Part shown: one piece after another, positions 51,715 to 62,508 of the stretch
How positions within the stretch are numbered: the first letter of the stretch is position 1
How the letters are laid out: every line of letters starts with the position of its first letter
Assembly: GCA_036245525.1 (NCBI GenBank)
Contig: BTPG01000006.1
Span: 91,778,450-91,842,449 of the forward strand
Length of the DNA: 64,000 nt
Source of the DNA: Semisulcospira habei
Lineage: Eukaryota > Mollusca > Gastropoda > Semisulcospiridae
Direction: 5' to 3'
Notes under the pieces: model-generated
The model's database searches: none
Told to the model about the DNA's origin: nothing
What the model saw: only the letters and a program-made list of their open reading frames with translations
Program-made: the position numbers and the translations under genes

Positions 51715-51959
51715 TGTTTTCGGGGTACTGTCTTTGGCGGGCTAGTTGACACTGCCATGTAGCTCCACAAAGCCGAAGGCTTTATGAAGGCTTATCGTGC
51801 ATTGTATGGCTCGCTCTCAAAATGTCGCCTCACACATCAGATCACACTTCAAGCCCAAGCAAATCCGCCAGAATTTAAACAGGTGTGTGCCTCGCACATC
51901 AACTAATTTCTTTCTCTACTGACACTGGGAGACACGTTTTCACACAAGTTCTAAACACA
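51715..51959. other. No recognisable feature
   Basis: Short unique interval between hairpin H and the G-tract repeat. Confidence 0.45.
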
Positions 51960-52054
51960 GTTGAGAGGGGGTGGGTGGGGGGGGGGGGGGTTACCATCAC
52001 AGGATTCAAGACGATTCATTTTGCGATTCACGTCGGATTCCCCAACCCCCAAAA

Positions 52055-52089
<35 letters not shown>

Positions 52090-52690
52090 AAATAGCATCC
52101 AAGTTAAGTGTCGCGATGGAAATAGGCAATGAGGAGAGAAGGTGACGCTTTCATAACCTCGATTTCTTGCCGGTACCGGCTAACGTCACATATTCCGCGA
52201 AATGAGTGGGGAGATGGGAGGGGGGGGGGGGTAGGTTACATCTCGGATTCACGACGATTTATTTTGCGATTCACGAATCACGAATCCCCCCCCCCCCCCT
52301 CCCCCCCCCCCTAACATATTATTTACGTTTCACGATTGAAAGAGACGATGAAGAGAAAAGGTGCCGAGTTCATAACGTCAATTTGCTTACTAACGTCACA
52401 TATTCAGCGAAATGAGAGGGGGTGGGGGGGCGGGTGGGGGGGGGAGGAGTGAGGTTACATCACGGATTCACGACGCCGCAGTTTATTTTGCGATTCACAA
52501 ATCACGAATCACCCCAAAATAGCATTCACGTTACACTGCGATGGAAAAAGACGATGAAGAGAGACCGAGGGTGGCGCTTTCATAACCTCAACTTGTTGTA
52601 GGCCTACTAACGTCACAATGTCATCAGAGACATACGATATTATGTCTCTGGTCACATATTCAACGAAATTATACAATTTTTACAAACACG
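51960..52690. repeat. Tandem repeat of about 210-230 bp with G/C tracts
   Basis: Three units, each with TTTATTTTGCGATTCACGAA, AAAGAGACGATGAAGAGA, CTTTCATAACCTC and TAACGTCACATATTC, followed by a GAAATGAG and poly-G tract. A TAAA run of about 9 units lies in the first. Two further diverged units occur at 53945-54420. Confidence 0.8.
52612..52656. mobile_element. 33 bp mini-palindrome with 6 bp direct repeat
   Basis: GTCACA at 52612-52617 and 52651-52656 flanks a 33-base insert containing CAGAGACATA...TATGTCTCTG. The sister repeat units have a single GTCACA at this site (TAACGTCACATATTC), so the insert and its duplication are new. Confidence 0.75.
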
Positions 52691-53443
52691 ATTTTCATTC
52701 AAGTTCAAACACAACCTGTGGCATATCACATATCCACTGAGTGAAATTACAAACGCGGCTGAGAACACATGAGGTAAAACAGCTTGTGTTTGTAACCCTC
52801 ACTCTGATCATAAACTCTGATCATTCCGGCAAACACGCCGTGCTGAGTTTTTCACTGGCAGATCCTGATTTCAAGTTGTCAGGGGTCACACGACTGATGA
52901 GCGGACTGTGAATCCAGCAGCATTGTTTTCAGGTATATGATGGTGAAAATCCACCCTTGTCCTGACCGTTTTTCAGTTTCTTCTGATATTTTCTCCCCGG
53001 TGTGAACTGAAGCAAAGCGACCAAATACCGTCTGTCCATCCGCCCGCACTTAGGCCCTGCCTGAAGTAAGAGTCGAACAGACGCCCGCCGCGATTAGTAC
53101 TACACCACGCTACAACGGCGTCCTGCAAGGTTTGGGAGGAAGGAGTTGTGGGGGGTGGCGTGGGGACGGGACGGAGGACTCACATGGCGTATATTATTGG
53201 CTGTAGTGAAACCTTGCCGGTACCGCCGCTGGACTAAACCACCACTGACTTCTCCGTATGAGGAGCACAGAGCAGCTAAACTTCACCAGCGAACGATCTA
53301 GAACTGATGGCGGCATGCTTGAGTCCCTGCAACAAGCCGCGGCATAGATCAGTTCTCAGCTGCACACACACGCCTGTAATAAGGGATACATGAGGGTCAG
53401 AGTTACGAAGCTGTACTAACTCTACTAGCAAATTCCACAGAGC
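52691..53443. other. No recognisable gene; possible tRNA-like remnant
   Basis: The minus strand near 53060-53135 reads GCGTGGTGTAGTACTAATCG and CTGTTCGACTC, vaguely like SINE A and B boxes. Not enough to call. The rest is unclassified. Confidence 0.35.
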
Positions 53444-53529
53444 CTCGTGACCTGCAAAAGGCATAGATTCTGATGCGTCCCGGCGTCTGCCGGGACGCAT
53501 CAGAATCTATGCCTTTTGCAGGTCACGAG
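53444..53529. mobile_element. Perfect 41 bp-arm hairpin related to family B
   Basis: Arms 53444-53484 and 53489-53529 are exactly complementary around a GTCT loop. The inner parts GGCATAGATTC and GAATCTATGCC recall family B, but the tip is GATGCGTCCCGGC/GCCGGGACGCATC. No TTAA ends. Confidence 0.92.
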
Positions 53530-53692
53530 ACTTACTGAGAAAAAAGTAACGGCGCCTCGCTTGTAAAGAAATTGCGCCACGGCTGCGAGTTTCGCAGCCG
53601 CGTTACCCGTCCGTCACAGGTGTGACTGTCCCCGCGTGACGCGGTCCAAATTTTGAGAGAAATAAATGGAGATCAAATGGCAACCCGGCGAT

Positions 53693-53767
53693 AGCAAAGA
53701 GGCATATATTCGCATGAATATCTGCATAATCAGTGCAGGGATGCATGAGAGTCTGTGCCTCTTGCAG
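53693..53767. mobile_element. Family B hairpin, degraded
   Basis: GCAAAGAGGCATATATTCGC and ATGAGAGTCTGTGCCTCTTGC retain the outer arms; the tip is disordered. Confidence 0.6.
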
Positions 53768-53944
53768 AGTGAATGAGTCTGGCCGAGGCACTCACTGGCT
53801 GTTACCGTTAAACGCTGGTGGGTGGTAAAGTCCTACGGCACATGGCTTCACCTTACCAGGACGTGGGGCTGACTGTTGTCACACCCCTCTGTCAGCCCGC
53901 CCACCCCGCTCAGTGCGGGTAGGGACTTGTCTGATCATCTACGA

Positions 53945-54420
53945 GGGGTGTTGTGGGGGGCGGGGTGGGGGGGGGGGGATCACGGATTCATATTTTATTT
54001 TGCGATTTAAGAATTCTAAAAAAAATACATTCACGTTTCACGACCGAAAGAGACGATAAAGAGATAAGTTTTCACCTTTACAACATATGTCCCTGGCCGA
54101 AAACCCTAGTAAAGGGGGGGGGGGGGGAGGGGGCGAAGGCGGGGGTGGGGGGGGGGCGGATGGGGTGGAGGAGGGGAAGGGAAGGAACAAAGAGGATGCT
54201 GGCTGGAAAATCCAACAACAGAAAGGGGGGGGGGGGGGGGGGGGTCTTTCATAACATTTCTGTCTAGAACTGATTTACATTCTGGCAACAGAATTTCACG
54301 TTTCACGAAATAGCAAGGACTGACGTTTTCACGGATCTCGAAAATGTAAATTGGACTTTCACGCTTCATGACGACCCCTTCTTTCACGAATCACGAGGAT
54401 GAGGAAAATTACAATAACGG
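53945..54420. repeat. Further units of the G-tract repeat
   Basis: ATTTTATTTTGCGATTTAAG, TTCACGTTTCACGACCGAAA, GAGACGATAAAGAG and long G tracts at 54113-54173 and 54224-54244. Diverged from the units at 51960-52690. Confidence 0.7.
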
Positions 54421-54447
54421 AACACGAGAACCGGCAATCACGAATCA

Positions 54448-54515
54448 CGATTATAGGCCTCCGTGAGATGGCCATAGTCGCCTGCTCGGCGCTAAACCCC
54501 AATACTGAACTAACA
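54448..54515 (+). mobile_element. SINE 3' tail fragment
   Basis: CCGTGAGATGGCCATAGTCG, CCTGCTCGGCGCTAAACCCC and a CTAAC end, matching the tail of the SINE at 10968-11222. Confidence 0.65.
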
Positions 54516-54997
54516 AAAGATTTTAGGGCATACACTTCCCACCCCCCCACCCCCTCCCTCATCCAGTCAGGCCTTCTGCCCGTTGACTCGTCTTTTCGAC
54601 ATCTGCCAACTTTGATAGTCACAATCTGCCAAACACAAATTATCTTTAGTTTTCAGTCGGAATTGCCTGTCAAGAAATACAAGCACACGGCTCGAAAGTC
54701 AGTGTAGAAAGTGACCACCGCTCCCTCCCTAAGTTGGTGCCTCTTCTGCCGTCAGGCACTACAGGAGGCTCTGAGCTTTTACGGTCGATCCATGCACCCC
54801 CCCCCCCCTCTCCGCCCCAAACCACACATCCTCTACTGTTCAAGAAAACAGGGTTTTCACCCTAGACTACACTGTGCATGCTAATGGTCCCGTCACTGGA
54901 GAAACTGATCAGCAGTTTATGGCCTTACCTTGAAATGACTGGATCTGTGAAACCTGTGATACGACATTATAAGTTATTGGTCGCTGGGTTTGGTACA
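54516..54997. other. No recognisable feature
   Basis: Contains short C tracts at 54541-54556 and 54798-54808. No hairpin family or coding segment recognised. Confidence 0.45.
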
Positions 54998-55100
54998 CGG
55001 ACCCTTGTAGGCCTGAAGGAAGTCAAAGGAACCACTGTACCCCGAAGGCCTGAGGGGTACAATGGTTCCTTTGACCTCCCGAAGGTCTACGAGGTCCCAT
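54998..55100. repeat. Hairpin K
   Basis: GGAAGTCAAAGGAACCACTG and TACCCC pair with GGGGTA and CAATGGTTCCTTTGACCTCC. Outer CTTGTAGGCCTGA and CGAAGGTCTACGAG extend the pairing imperfectly. Single copy. Confidence 0.8.
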
Positions 55101-55220
55101 GCAGCAAGCCCCTGCTACCAATAACGTATTTGTTTTCATTCCTCCACTATTTTCGTAAAAGAAATCAAGAAGAAGTCTTCCGACGTGGATCGCGCCAGAC
55201 TGACATGACTGACGTAAAAG

Positions 55221-55374
<154 letters not shown>

Positions 55375-55613
55375 GACTTGTGGCGTAATTTAAAATCTTT
55401 CATGCCGTTGCCGTCTCCAGTATTGTGCCTGATGTTTCGACAACACTAAGTAACTTTGTATTTTAGAACGTTTGGTGATCTTTTATAGAACAAAACTGGT
55501 CTCCAAGACGCCTCAGAAAGTCCGCCATTAGTCGTTACAAGGGTTTTTGTCGCTCGATCATGTGGTGCAGTTTGCTCTAAAGATATTGGTCGTGTGACGT
55601 AGAGATGAAAACA

Positions 55614-55840
55614 ATAAGGCATATCATACCGCTGAGGATACAAGCTTCAAATTTGTACACTGCCATATGCAAGCTACATTATAGTACTTACAGATAAGGA
55701 TATAGACCACGGCTTTAGTTCAAGGGTGGTGCCAGAATAGCTTGGCGCCTAGAGGCGCCAAGCTTTTCTGGCACCACTCTTGAAACTATTTTAGTCACGT
55801 TTATTTCACACACTGGTGTATTCCGAATGATAAAGGTTAA
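55614..55840. mobile_element. Family A variant, opposite orientation to 11936
   Basis: The left terminus TAAGGCATATCATACCGCTG and right terminus CCGAATGATAAAGGTTAA match the two ends of 11936-12160 in reverse. Core GTTCAAGGGTGGTGCCAGAA with GGCACCACTCTTGAA. The right TTAA is shared with a B end. Confidence 0.85.
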
Positions 55841-55924
55841 CCCCTTGACTGACAAGAAAAAAGTGAACACGATTCAACTGCGAGAGACATATTCAAATTG
55901 TTCCTCGTTGTTTTCACCTGTTAA
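55837..55924. mobile_element. Family B left-end fragment in a TTAA chain
   Basis: TTAACCCCTTGACTGACAAG, GTGAACACGATTCAACTGCG and AGAGACATA, then broken. It is bounded by TTAA at 55837 and TTAA at 55921. Confidence 0.75.
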
Positions 55925-56126
55925 ATACCGAGAAAAAGGTGGCTGCAGCCCAAATGCAAGAGACATAGATCCTCATGAGCCCCCGCACTTGCGGGGGCTC
56001 ATGAGGATCTATGTCTCTTGCTGAGACCAATTTGCATGCATGTTCCTTGGACGGTCGTGGCTATTTGGTCGAATGAACAAAGATTTCAAAAATACAGTGT
56101 ACGTACTGTGGCAGGCTGGGCGTTAA
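55921..56126. mobile_element. Family B hairpin element in a TTAA chain
   Basis: TTAAATACCGAGAAAAAGGT to GTGGCAGGCTGGGCGTTAA. The hairpin at 55956-56021 is near perfect (GCAAGAGACATAGATCCTCA and complement). The right flank has CAATTTGCATGCATGTTCCT. Confidence 0.9.
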
Positions 56127-56327
56127 ACCCGTCACTGCCCGAGAAAGCAGATTGTGTTTCGGAAATCTTTGTTAATTTAACGCCACCGTCCAAGGAACAT
56201 GGATACAAAGTAGCATCAGCAAGAGGCATAGATCCTCATGAGCCCCCGCAACTGCGTGGGCTCATGAGGATCTGTGCCTCTTTAAGGTGGACTGTGCTAA
56301 CATTTTTTCTCAGAAATAAAGGGATAA
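56123..56327. mobile_element. Family B hairpin element sharing TTAA with the previous
   Basis: TTAAACCCGTCACTGCCCGA at the left. The hairpin at 56219-56284 has one mismatched tip (CTGCGTGGGCTC). The right end AGAAATAAAGGGATAAA is degraded. Confidence 0.88.
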
Positions 56328-56526
56328 AACAACCGTTCGACGACGATGAACAATTAGAATAAACTTTCCAAACTGCGCAATAATTTCTGAAGGAAACTTT
56401 GGCTGACCGGCCAAAAGGGGAATGGAGTGGGCGGTTGTGAAACTAATACTGATCGAAAGATTTTCCCACTGCCGTTTCTAGCATGGGGTCTGTGTTTGGA
56501 GTGTCTTCCTCGTGCACAGATTTACG

Positions 56527-56842
56527 TTAAAGGCCCGCTAGCGCCGTAACTGTTCAAAGATACACTTCAGCACGCGTCGTCTTAATATCACGTAACCAAA
56601 TGACTCCACTCCGTTCTAGAAATACAAAGCTTTCAGTGCGAGAAACAGTTTAAAATAGATTGATACGCTCATTTGCGGCAGCGCAGAATTAAAAAAAAAA
56701 AATGCGATTACGCGTGTGCTTTTCAGTGCTGCGTGTCCAAACTGCTGTTAAAGTTCATTTGGTTTTTCCGACAAGGCGCGGGCATAACAAACACAAATGA
56801 TGCTGAAATGTGTCTTCAGATTTACGTGTAATGGTACTTTAA
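56527..56842. mobile_element. Family N element, copy 2
   Basis: TTAAAGGCCCGCTAGCGCCG at the left and GTGTAATGGTACTTTAA at the right. It is about 50 bases shorter than copy 1 at 50502. Both contain GATGCTGAAATGTGTCTTCA. Confidence 0.83.
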
Positions 56843-56974
56843 CTATCCTCGTCACATGCTGCCGAATTTCTTGCCCTAACCAATTCCACTCCCACACACG
56901 TTTCTCATTGAAATTGTGTTCTGCAATCGTCTCCAAACGGTACGTACAAGTCTCGGAAGGCGTATTGATTGTGG

Positions 56975-57045
56975 CAGTTCAGGGGTCGTGTCTGACTGGC
57001 TTGGCGCCTTAGGCGCCAAGCCAGTCAGGCACGACCCTTGAACTG
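56975..57045. mobile_element. Family A hairpin core, variant arms
   Basis: CAGTTCAGGGGTCGTGTCTG, ACTGGCTTGGCGCC, loop TTA, GGCGCCAAGCCAGTCAGGCA, CGACCCTTGAACTG. Both arms differ from other copies yet pair. TTAA ends are not visible. Confidence 0.85.
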
Positions 57046-57402
57046 TGTCCTGTCGATGGCGCTGGACGTCGAAGTGGTCAACACTCGAGACAGCTGTTCT
57101 CTTACTACCAAGCACACACAACCACACGCCTCTCGCATTAGTCTGCGTTGACACAGGATTATTCTGTTGCGCCAAGAGCCCTGTGAGAAAACTCACACGT
57201 GATCCACAAATTCCACAGATAGGAGAGTTTTTTGGGTTTTTTTCTCATTTGTATTGTCATTACAGAGGGAGATATGCGATCAGAAACACTGATCCCACTG
57301 GCGCGTGGTCGCTAACAATACGATTTTACGCACTGGAAATTCCCAAGTGTGGGGTTTGTCGTCTGAAGGCTACATACCAGTTTAAGATTGAGATCTATGA
57401 GG

Positions 57403-57522
57403 TGGGGGGGGGGGGGAAGAGGGGGGGGGGGAGAGATACGGGGTGTGTGTGTGGGAGGGGTGCGGTAGACGGGGGGTGGGGGGGGGGTGGGGGTGGGGGT
57501 AGGGGGCGGGGGGGGGGGGCGT
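57403..57522. repeat. G-tract-rich stretch
   Basis: Many G runs of 5 to 13 separated by GTGTGT or single bases. Confidence 0.92.
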
Positions 57523-57539
57523 TGATCGATCATAGAAAG

Positions 57540-57603
57540 TTAACCCATTTAGCCCCAACGCTCTACATCATGAGATGGATCGACCGTGATAATTCAAGGG
57601 TAA
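57540..57603. mobile_element. Family A left half
   Basis: TTAACCCATTTAGCCCCAAC to GATAATTCAAGGGTA, where dispersed repeat L begins; the right half of the hairpin is gone. Confidence 0.8.
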
Positions 57604-57722
57604 TAACGAGTGTTATGAGACCTTGGGCGGGGTGGGCATTGTGTCTAGTGAAGGGCTGGGACCCTCGGCAAGCTAAAGAAGTCATTCTTAAAGCTTTTTC
57701 ATGAATTTGAAATCAGAGTGTT
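57601..57722. repeat. Dispersed repeat L, copy 2
   Basis: TAATAACGAGTGTTATGAGA and GGCATTGTGTCTAGTGAAGG match copy 1 at 8788-8905. It starts exactly where the A half-element breaks off. Confidence 0.75.
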
Positions 57723-57730
57723 ATCACCTT

Positions 57731-57905
57731 AAGCGAAGAAAGGGTATGGTTATTTCGAAGCGAACAAAGTAGGCTACAATATATAAATAAATAAATATTT
57801 AAAATAAAAAAATAGCCCCATTCTGGCCAATCATTGGAGTCATGTGTTTCAAAGTTTTCAAAGCCGGGTTTTACAGATCTAGTCCTTAGACAGGTCTGCA
57901 TGGAG
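57731..57905. mobile_element. Hairpin I fragment with flank
   Basis: GGTTATTTCGAAGCGAACAA and AGTAGGCTACA match one arm of I; CTGGCCAATCATTGGAGTCA and GATCTAGTCCTTAGACAGG match the I flank at 48050-48110 inverted. An AT-rich TAAA run lies between. Confidence 0.65.
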
Positions 57906-58036
57906 AGTAGGTTTCACGCCAAGATGTAAATGTGTACAATTGTCGCCTGCAGGCTTTCATAAAAAAAAAAGAACAAATGATCTCCCCGTTTCTCGAAATC
58001 TACAATCTGGGCCAATCGCTTTGCCGCATGTTTAAT

Positions 58037-58258
58037 TTAACCCGTTCAGAGCCAGCTGAAGCAGCAGACTGTTTCTGCGATCTTCGTTAATTCAATTTTA
58101 ATTCAATACAGAAAAATACCTAGCTGTCCCAGGAACATGGCTTCAGAGTGGTGCCAGCAAGAGGCATAGATCCTCATGAGCCCTCGCAACTGCGGGGGGC
58201 TCATGAGGATCTATACCTCTTGCAGCTGGGTGATATTGCTCGGCACTCACCGGGTTAA
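58037..58258. mobile_element. Family B hairpin element
   Basis: TTAACCCGTTCAGAGCCAGC to CGGCACTCACCGGGTTAA. The hairpin at 58157-58223 is GCAAGAGGCATAGATCCTCA with complement ATGAGGATCTATACCTCTTGC (one mismatch). Confidence 0.92.
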
Positions 58259-58749
58259 AATATTAGTGTTTAGCTTAGGCAAACATGGGGAATTTGGATA
58301 AACTGTCCGTCGTTTAGTTGGTCCCAGCAAAAGCAAGCACTGACAGTTGTTCTTAAGCAGTGTGTTGAACTTCCTCTACACTAAACTAATTTGTAGAACA
58401 ACAACAGAGCAATGCTAGTTTACGCAAGCCGGACAACATGCATGTGATACTGTTAGTTTGATGGAACAACACAGCGATATATGAGTTGTAAACAAACGTA
58501 TTGAACGCAATAAATGCCCTGATTGGACTCGAAGCTTTCAAGAGAGCGGCACGGGAACACACGTGACCTGGATTTTCCGCCCGGCTCTCAGCACCATCTA
58601 TGTTTGCACTGACAATGTTTGTGAGCACAGACACGGGATGATAGCTGCGTCGTTGGTAAGGTTTCGTTTGAGACGAACGACTCACAACAACAAACGAGAG
58701 CAAATTCGTAGTGGGTGCCATAAGTGTAGACAACACCCCAAACATCTCA
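58259..58749. other. No recognisable feature
   Basis: Unique-looking sequence with no supported gene. Confidence 0.45.
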
Positions 58750-58802
58750 AAGAGGCATAGATCCTCATGAGCCCGAAGGGCTCATGAGGATCTATGCCTC
58801 TT
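58750..58802. mobile_element. Family B hairpin with a GAA loop
   Basis: AAGAGGCATAGATCCTCATG, AGCCC, GAA, GGGCT, CATGAGGATCTATGCCTCTT: 25 perfect pairs. The CCCGC/GCGGG part of the tip is absent. Flanks are not typical B. Confidence 0.9.
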
Positions 58803-59186
58803 GGCGATTTTTGGAGTGTCACAGTGTGTGTGTTATGATATTCCTACACGCTGCTTTCCCGCCGTGCCTTCGCTCTCGTTCGTTGCTGGGAGTCGTTCGG
58901 CCGAACGTAACCTTAACATTGATCCCTTCCTAACACGGGTAGTACTAGTAGTAAATACAATACAATACAATTCACTTTACTATCCATGAGATGGAAATTT
59001 TCCTTCGGTTTCGACATTAAAACACGCATAAGAACATATGAAAATAATAAACATACGTGCAAATATGATAACCTTGTACATGCTCACTCGCGCACACGCT
59101 CGAACACAGACACACGCACACAAACACTGTCATCCATGGACAATTATGTCGCACACTTCACTGCGATGAAAAGTTAATATGCATTG
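58803..59186. other. No recognisable feature
   Basis: A short AATAC repeat lies at 58955-58968. No gene was recognised. Confidence 0.45.
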
Positions 59187-59335
59187 ATTGATTGTACATT
59201 GCTTAACGTCCCGACAGCAACAAGGCTTTCTCAGGACGTGCCTGCACTGCTTGTGAAAAAAAAACAACCAACTAAACAGAACATTGAATGTATGTCGCCA
59301 GCCGGTCAAACACATTAAATAAACCTAACACATGG
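59187..59335 (-). mobile_element. SINE tail copy, type CAATCAAT
   Basis: Minus strand: GCAGTGCAGGCACGTCCTGA, GTCGGGACGTTAAGCAATGT, ACAATCAATCAAT. Matches 49174-49315. Confidence 0.68.
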
Positions 59336-59747
59336 GGCCTAAATAAAGCTAAGACCATTTAGCAACACACATCCAATATCAAGAGCTACAGGCAGTGCAG
59401 ACAGTAGGGAGAGTTTAAAAAAGGCAAATACAGGTGAATGGACCTCGGGTAGACAGAAACACATGCCCCAGAATAGAGAGAAAACCCCACCCTGTGGGGC
59501 TGACCAGGGTGACCCTGGGAACTAAAAAATACCTAACCCCACCCAAGTCCCCCAGGGCAGACCCGGGTGGGGTAAAAGTTACTATGCAGAGTTACTATGC
59601 CCAAAATAGTACTGGTCATATGGCCCAACAGTTACTAAAATAGTACCGATGTACTAGTACTTCCTGTGCTAGTTGGCCGCGTGCAATGACGCAACGATCA
59701 TCCAGTGCCTGTGGTTGTATATATACCTACTGAAACAGATACTGTAA
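59336..59747. other. Unclassified, with GC-rich imperfect palindromes
   Basis: ACCCCACCCTGTGGGGC and CCCCAGGGCAGACCCGGGTGGGG-like self-complementary patches at 59484-59575; otherwise nothing recognised. Confidence 0.4.
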
Positions 59748-59803
59748 ACTTCGAATAGAACAAATCGTTGCGGATCCAAATGTTTTTGCTGTTCTATTCG
59801 AAG

Positions 59804-59850
<47 letters not shown>
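59748..59850. repeat. Hairpin followed by TTG repeat
   Basis: ACTTCGAATAGAACA (59748-59762) and TGTTCTATTCGAAGT (59790-59804) pair exactly around a 27-base loop; about 15 TTG units follow. Confidence 0.85.
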
Positions 59851-60113
59851 TATATAACCGAAAGTACTTCACATAGAAATAGTGTTGTCGGCACCTTCGG
59901 AAGTGTGTTGTTATGTCAGACTTCTGTCAATGATATTATCCGATCTTGTTATAAGCGGACTCCAGATTTAAATTGTACTAGTAGATTTTCTCTGGACTTC
60001 TTCTTCTGATACGTTTTGTGACCAAAATGGCGCAGAAAGGGAACTGTCCGTTGGCGTTGTAAAAGGACTATGAGTGTGTATCTAGTTGTGCGTTCGAGTG
60101 ATTGTGTGTTTGT

Positions 60114-60150
60114 GTGTGTGTGTGTGTTGGGGGGGGGGGGAGGGGGGGCA
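60114..60150. repeat. GT and G tract
   Basis: Short GT repeat running into poly-G. Confidence 0.9.
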
Positions 60151-60202
60151 GGGTAAGGGAGAGGGCAAGTCCCCTTCATTCTAAAATAGCGGTTCGAATA
60201 AA

Positions 60203-60405
60203 TTAACCCCTGTGTTGCCAGTGTATGCAAGTTATGGTTTTTAAATCATTGAAAATTCAGCGTCTAAAATCAACAGCCTCAAATGAACACGGATGCAAAG
60301 TGGTTTCAGCAAGAGGCATAGATCCTCATGAGCCCCCGCAATTCTATACCTCTTACAGTTGGGTGGTGTTAATTTTTTTTTCTCTGCAGTGTAGTGAAGA
60401 GCTTA
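60203..60405. mobile_element. Family B element with deleted hairpin tip
   Basis: TTAACCCCTGTGTTGCCAGT to GTAGTGAAGAGCTTAA. The left arm AAGAGGCATAGATCCTCATG and tip GCCCCCGCAATT pass directly into TCTATACCTCTTAC; the right half of the tip is lost. Confidence 0.85.
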
Positions 60406-60685
60406 AAAGCAGCGCGTTTATGTCTCTTACAGCTCCGAGCCCTGATCACACTGAAATAAAAACCTATGGGTTTTTTTTTTTATTTTTTTTTTTTTTTATA
60501 AGTGAGTGGATACTTCAGACAAGAACTGATAATAAAGTGTGCTGATCTGTTGAGCGGTGGGGCCTTACATTTCTAGAGACGACAGAGCCAATAATCCCAG
60601 CGCACATGACGTCACGCTTGACGTCATTGTTGTGACCCCGCATATAGATACGTACACACACATAAACGCAACACTCATTCCTCGA

Positions 60686-60869
60686 CTAACCCCTTCACTG
60701 CGCTTTTGAAATTAATGTAAATTCAACCCTCCAAGGAACACTGGACACAGAGTGGTGTCCGCAAGAGGTATAGATCCTCATGAGCCCCCGCAACTGCGGG
60801 GGCTCATGAGGATCTATGCCTCTTGCAGAAGGGGTAGTGTTCAATACGTCTAGGCATAAACTCAGTTAA
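60686..60869. mobile_element. Family B hairpin element
   Basis: CTAACCCCTTCACTGCGC to AAACTCAGTTAA. The hairpin at 60761-60826 is GCAAGAGGTATAGATCCTCA paired with GAGGATCTATGCCTCTTGC, one mismatch, tip CCCCCGC/GCGGGGG. Confidence 0.88.
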
Positions 60870-61437
60870 AGTTCCTGGCACGTTTGTCCGCACAAATCAT
60901 TCTCAGGCGCAATTTGACAAGCTCATTTTGCTGAGCGTTTTATAAACAGGTGGCTGTTGTCTGGATCTTCGATCTCGCTTGTCTGTACTGAGAGACACAG
61001 GCACGCCTTGAAGCGGGGCCATTGAAACCACTCGTGTCAAAGCTGGGTGTGATTTTTCACTTGCCGCGCCATTTGCGGGAGATGGATCGACCGTGACAGC
61101 TCAGGAGTAGCACCCGATTCTCTCGGGGATAATTTGATAATCAGGCATTATTCGCCAGCCATCTAGGTCCACACATCCCCATGCAGTTTTGAATGCAGTT
61201 TAGTCAGTTGAGAAATGGATCGTAAATTGCTATGGCGGTGAAAGTGAGCCGTGAGGAAAAATAGGTGACTCCAACATTGCCAGCGTTTGCCAAATGATTA
61301 ATATCAGACACGTTCAGTGCATGCACCCTCCCCCCCCCCCCCCCCCCCCCCCCCCCAAATTTGTGCCATTACCTGCATGACTGCTTTTCGACGAGTCTTT
61401 GTCGAAACTTTTTTTGAACTTTCTTCAGTTATATACT
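60870..61437. other. Degraded A fragment and poly-C tract
   Basis: GGAGATGGATCGACCGTGAC at 61078 and a weak hairpin to about 61160 look like an old A element. A poly-C run of about 30 lies at 61326-61356. Confidence 0.5.
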
Positions 61438-61529
61438 GAAGAACTAAGAAATGCGAAATGTTTGGAATCATCGGAAACACTAAAGCGTTTCCGATGATTA
61501 AAAAAAATGTCGCATTTCTTTTGCTCTTC
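61438..61529. mobile_element. Family D hairpin element
   Basis: AAGAACTAAGAAATGCGA...GTCGCATTTCTTTTGCTCTT; inner GGAATCATCGGAAACAC and GCGTTTCCGATGATT pair. Matches 24176-24286. Confidence 0.85.
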
Positions 61530-62040
61530 AGTTTATTACGCTATGTTGTTTTCTGGATTTCAAATGATGCGCCTAACACAGAAAACGCAGAATACAAACA
61601 CAGCACTGGCTACTTTTACATACTCAGTGTTGATGAATTAACTGTAGAAGATTCTGTTTTCCTACCACTACTGAGGTACTATTTTCTAGCGTTGAGGGAA
61701 AACACCACGGACTGAGCATCTCTATCGTCAACAAGGTGATTTTTATTCTTGGATGGGCATGGCCAATTTGCCCTGTGTCGTGTAAACGCAGCTTTTTATA
61801 CAGAGTGATGGGTATGAACACTCTAAAATGTAACACACCGATGGCCAGTCTTACATGTGCAGTTGGCCATTTTGTCCAATCAGTGTTGTAGTGACCACGG
61901 CAATCGATCAAGTTTTCCCTCATCTGATGCATCAGCAAGGGCCTGTATTACAAGACCGGAAGTGGTTCTAAATTAAACCAGTAAACCAGTATAATAAGAT
62001 TGTTTGGCCAGTTTAGCTGATTTGAGCAAGTTGTGACCTT
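61530..62040. other. No recognisable feature
   Basis: Unique-looking AT-rich sequence. Open frames lack family resemblance. Confidence 0.45.
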
Positions 62041-62121
62041 TTAACTCATTCGAGACGCGCCGCCTCCGGATACGCGGCTTAAAGCCGCGTATCCGGTGCC
62101 GGCCGGTCTAGAATGAGTTAA
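62041..62121. mobile_element. Family C hairpin element
   Basis: TTAACTCATTCGAGACGCGC to GGTCTAGAATGAGTTAA. The stem CCGGATACGCGGC/GCCGCGTATCCGG differs from the 16642 copy in both arms. Confidence 0.9.
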
Positions 62122-62508
62122 AGCTGTCACCTTAAAATCGAGGTGGTCCTTAACGTTTGGTGCATAGTATATGTATGTATACCAATGAAAATATCGATTT
62201 TCACAACAAAATGGGCTGAACCATGCCCACAAAGTCCCTTGAGTATGAGCGTACGTGAATTTTCACACTTTTACCCCAATACTTTTGCTGATATAAAAAA
62301 ATAGAGGCGACAATTATGTTCCTAAATAAAAAAAATATGTTAAGAAAATGCACGAAGCTCACACATTCAGCATTCTCTGCCCGCTGTATTTTCAAGACGC
62401 ATTTTTATCAGGGTCTCTTGCAGACGCAGTGGCTAACGAAACTTTATGTTTCTGGTGATTTTTTATGAATAAACGGCGCCGAATGACTGCCAGCGCTCAT
62501 TACCCGAT
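62122..62508. other. No recognisable feature
   Basis: AT-rich unique sequence without supported features. Confidence 0.45.

Noticed and set aside
57045..57704. 219-codon plus-strand frame
   Set aside because: It runs through a G-tract region and two unrelated repeat fragments (A and L), so it is fortuitous.
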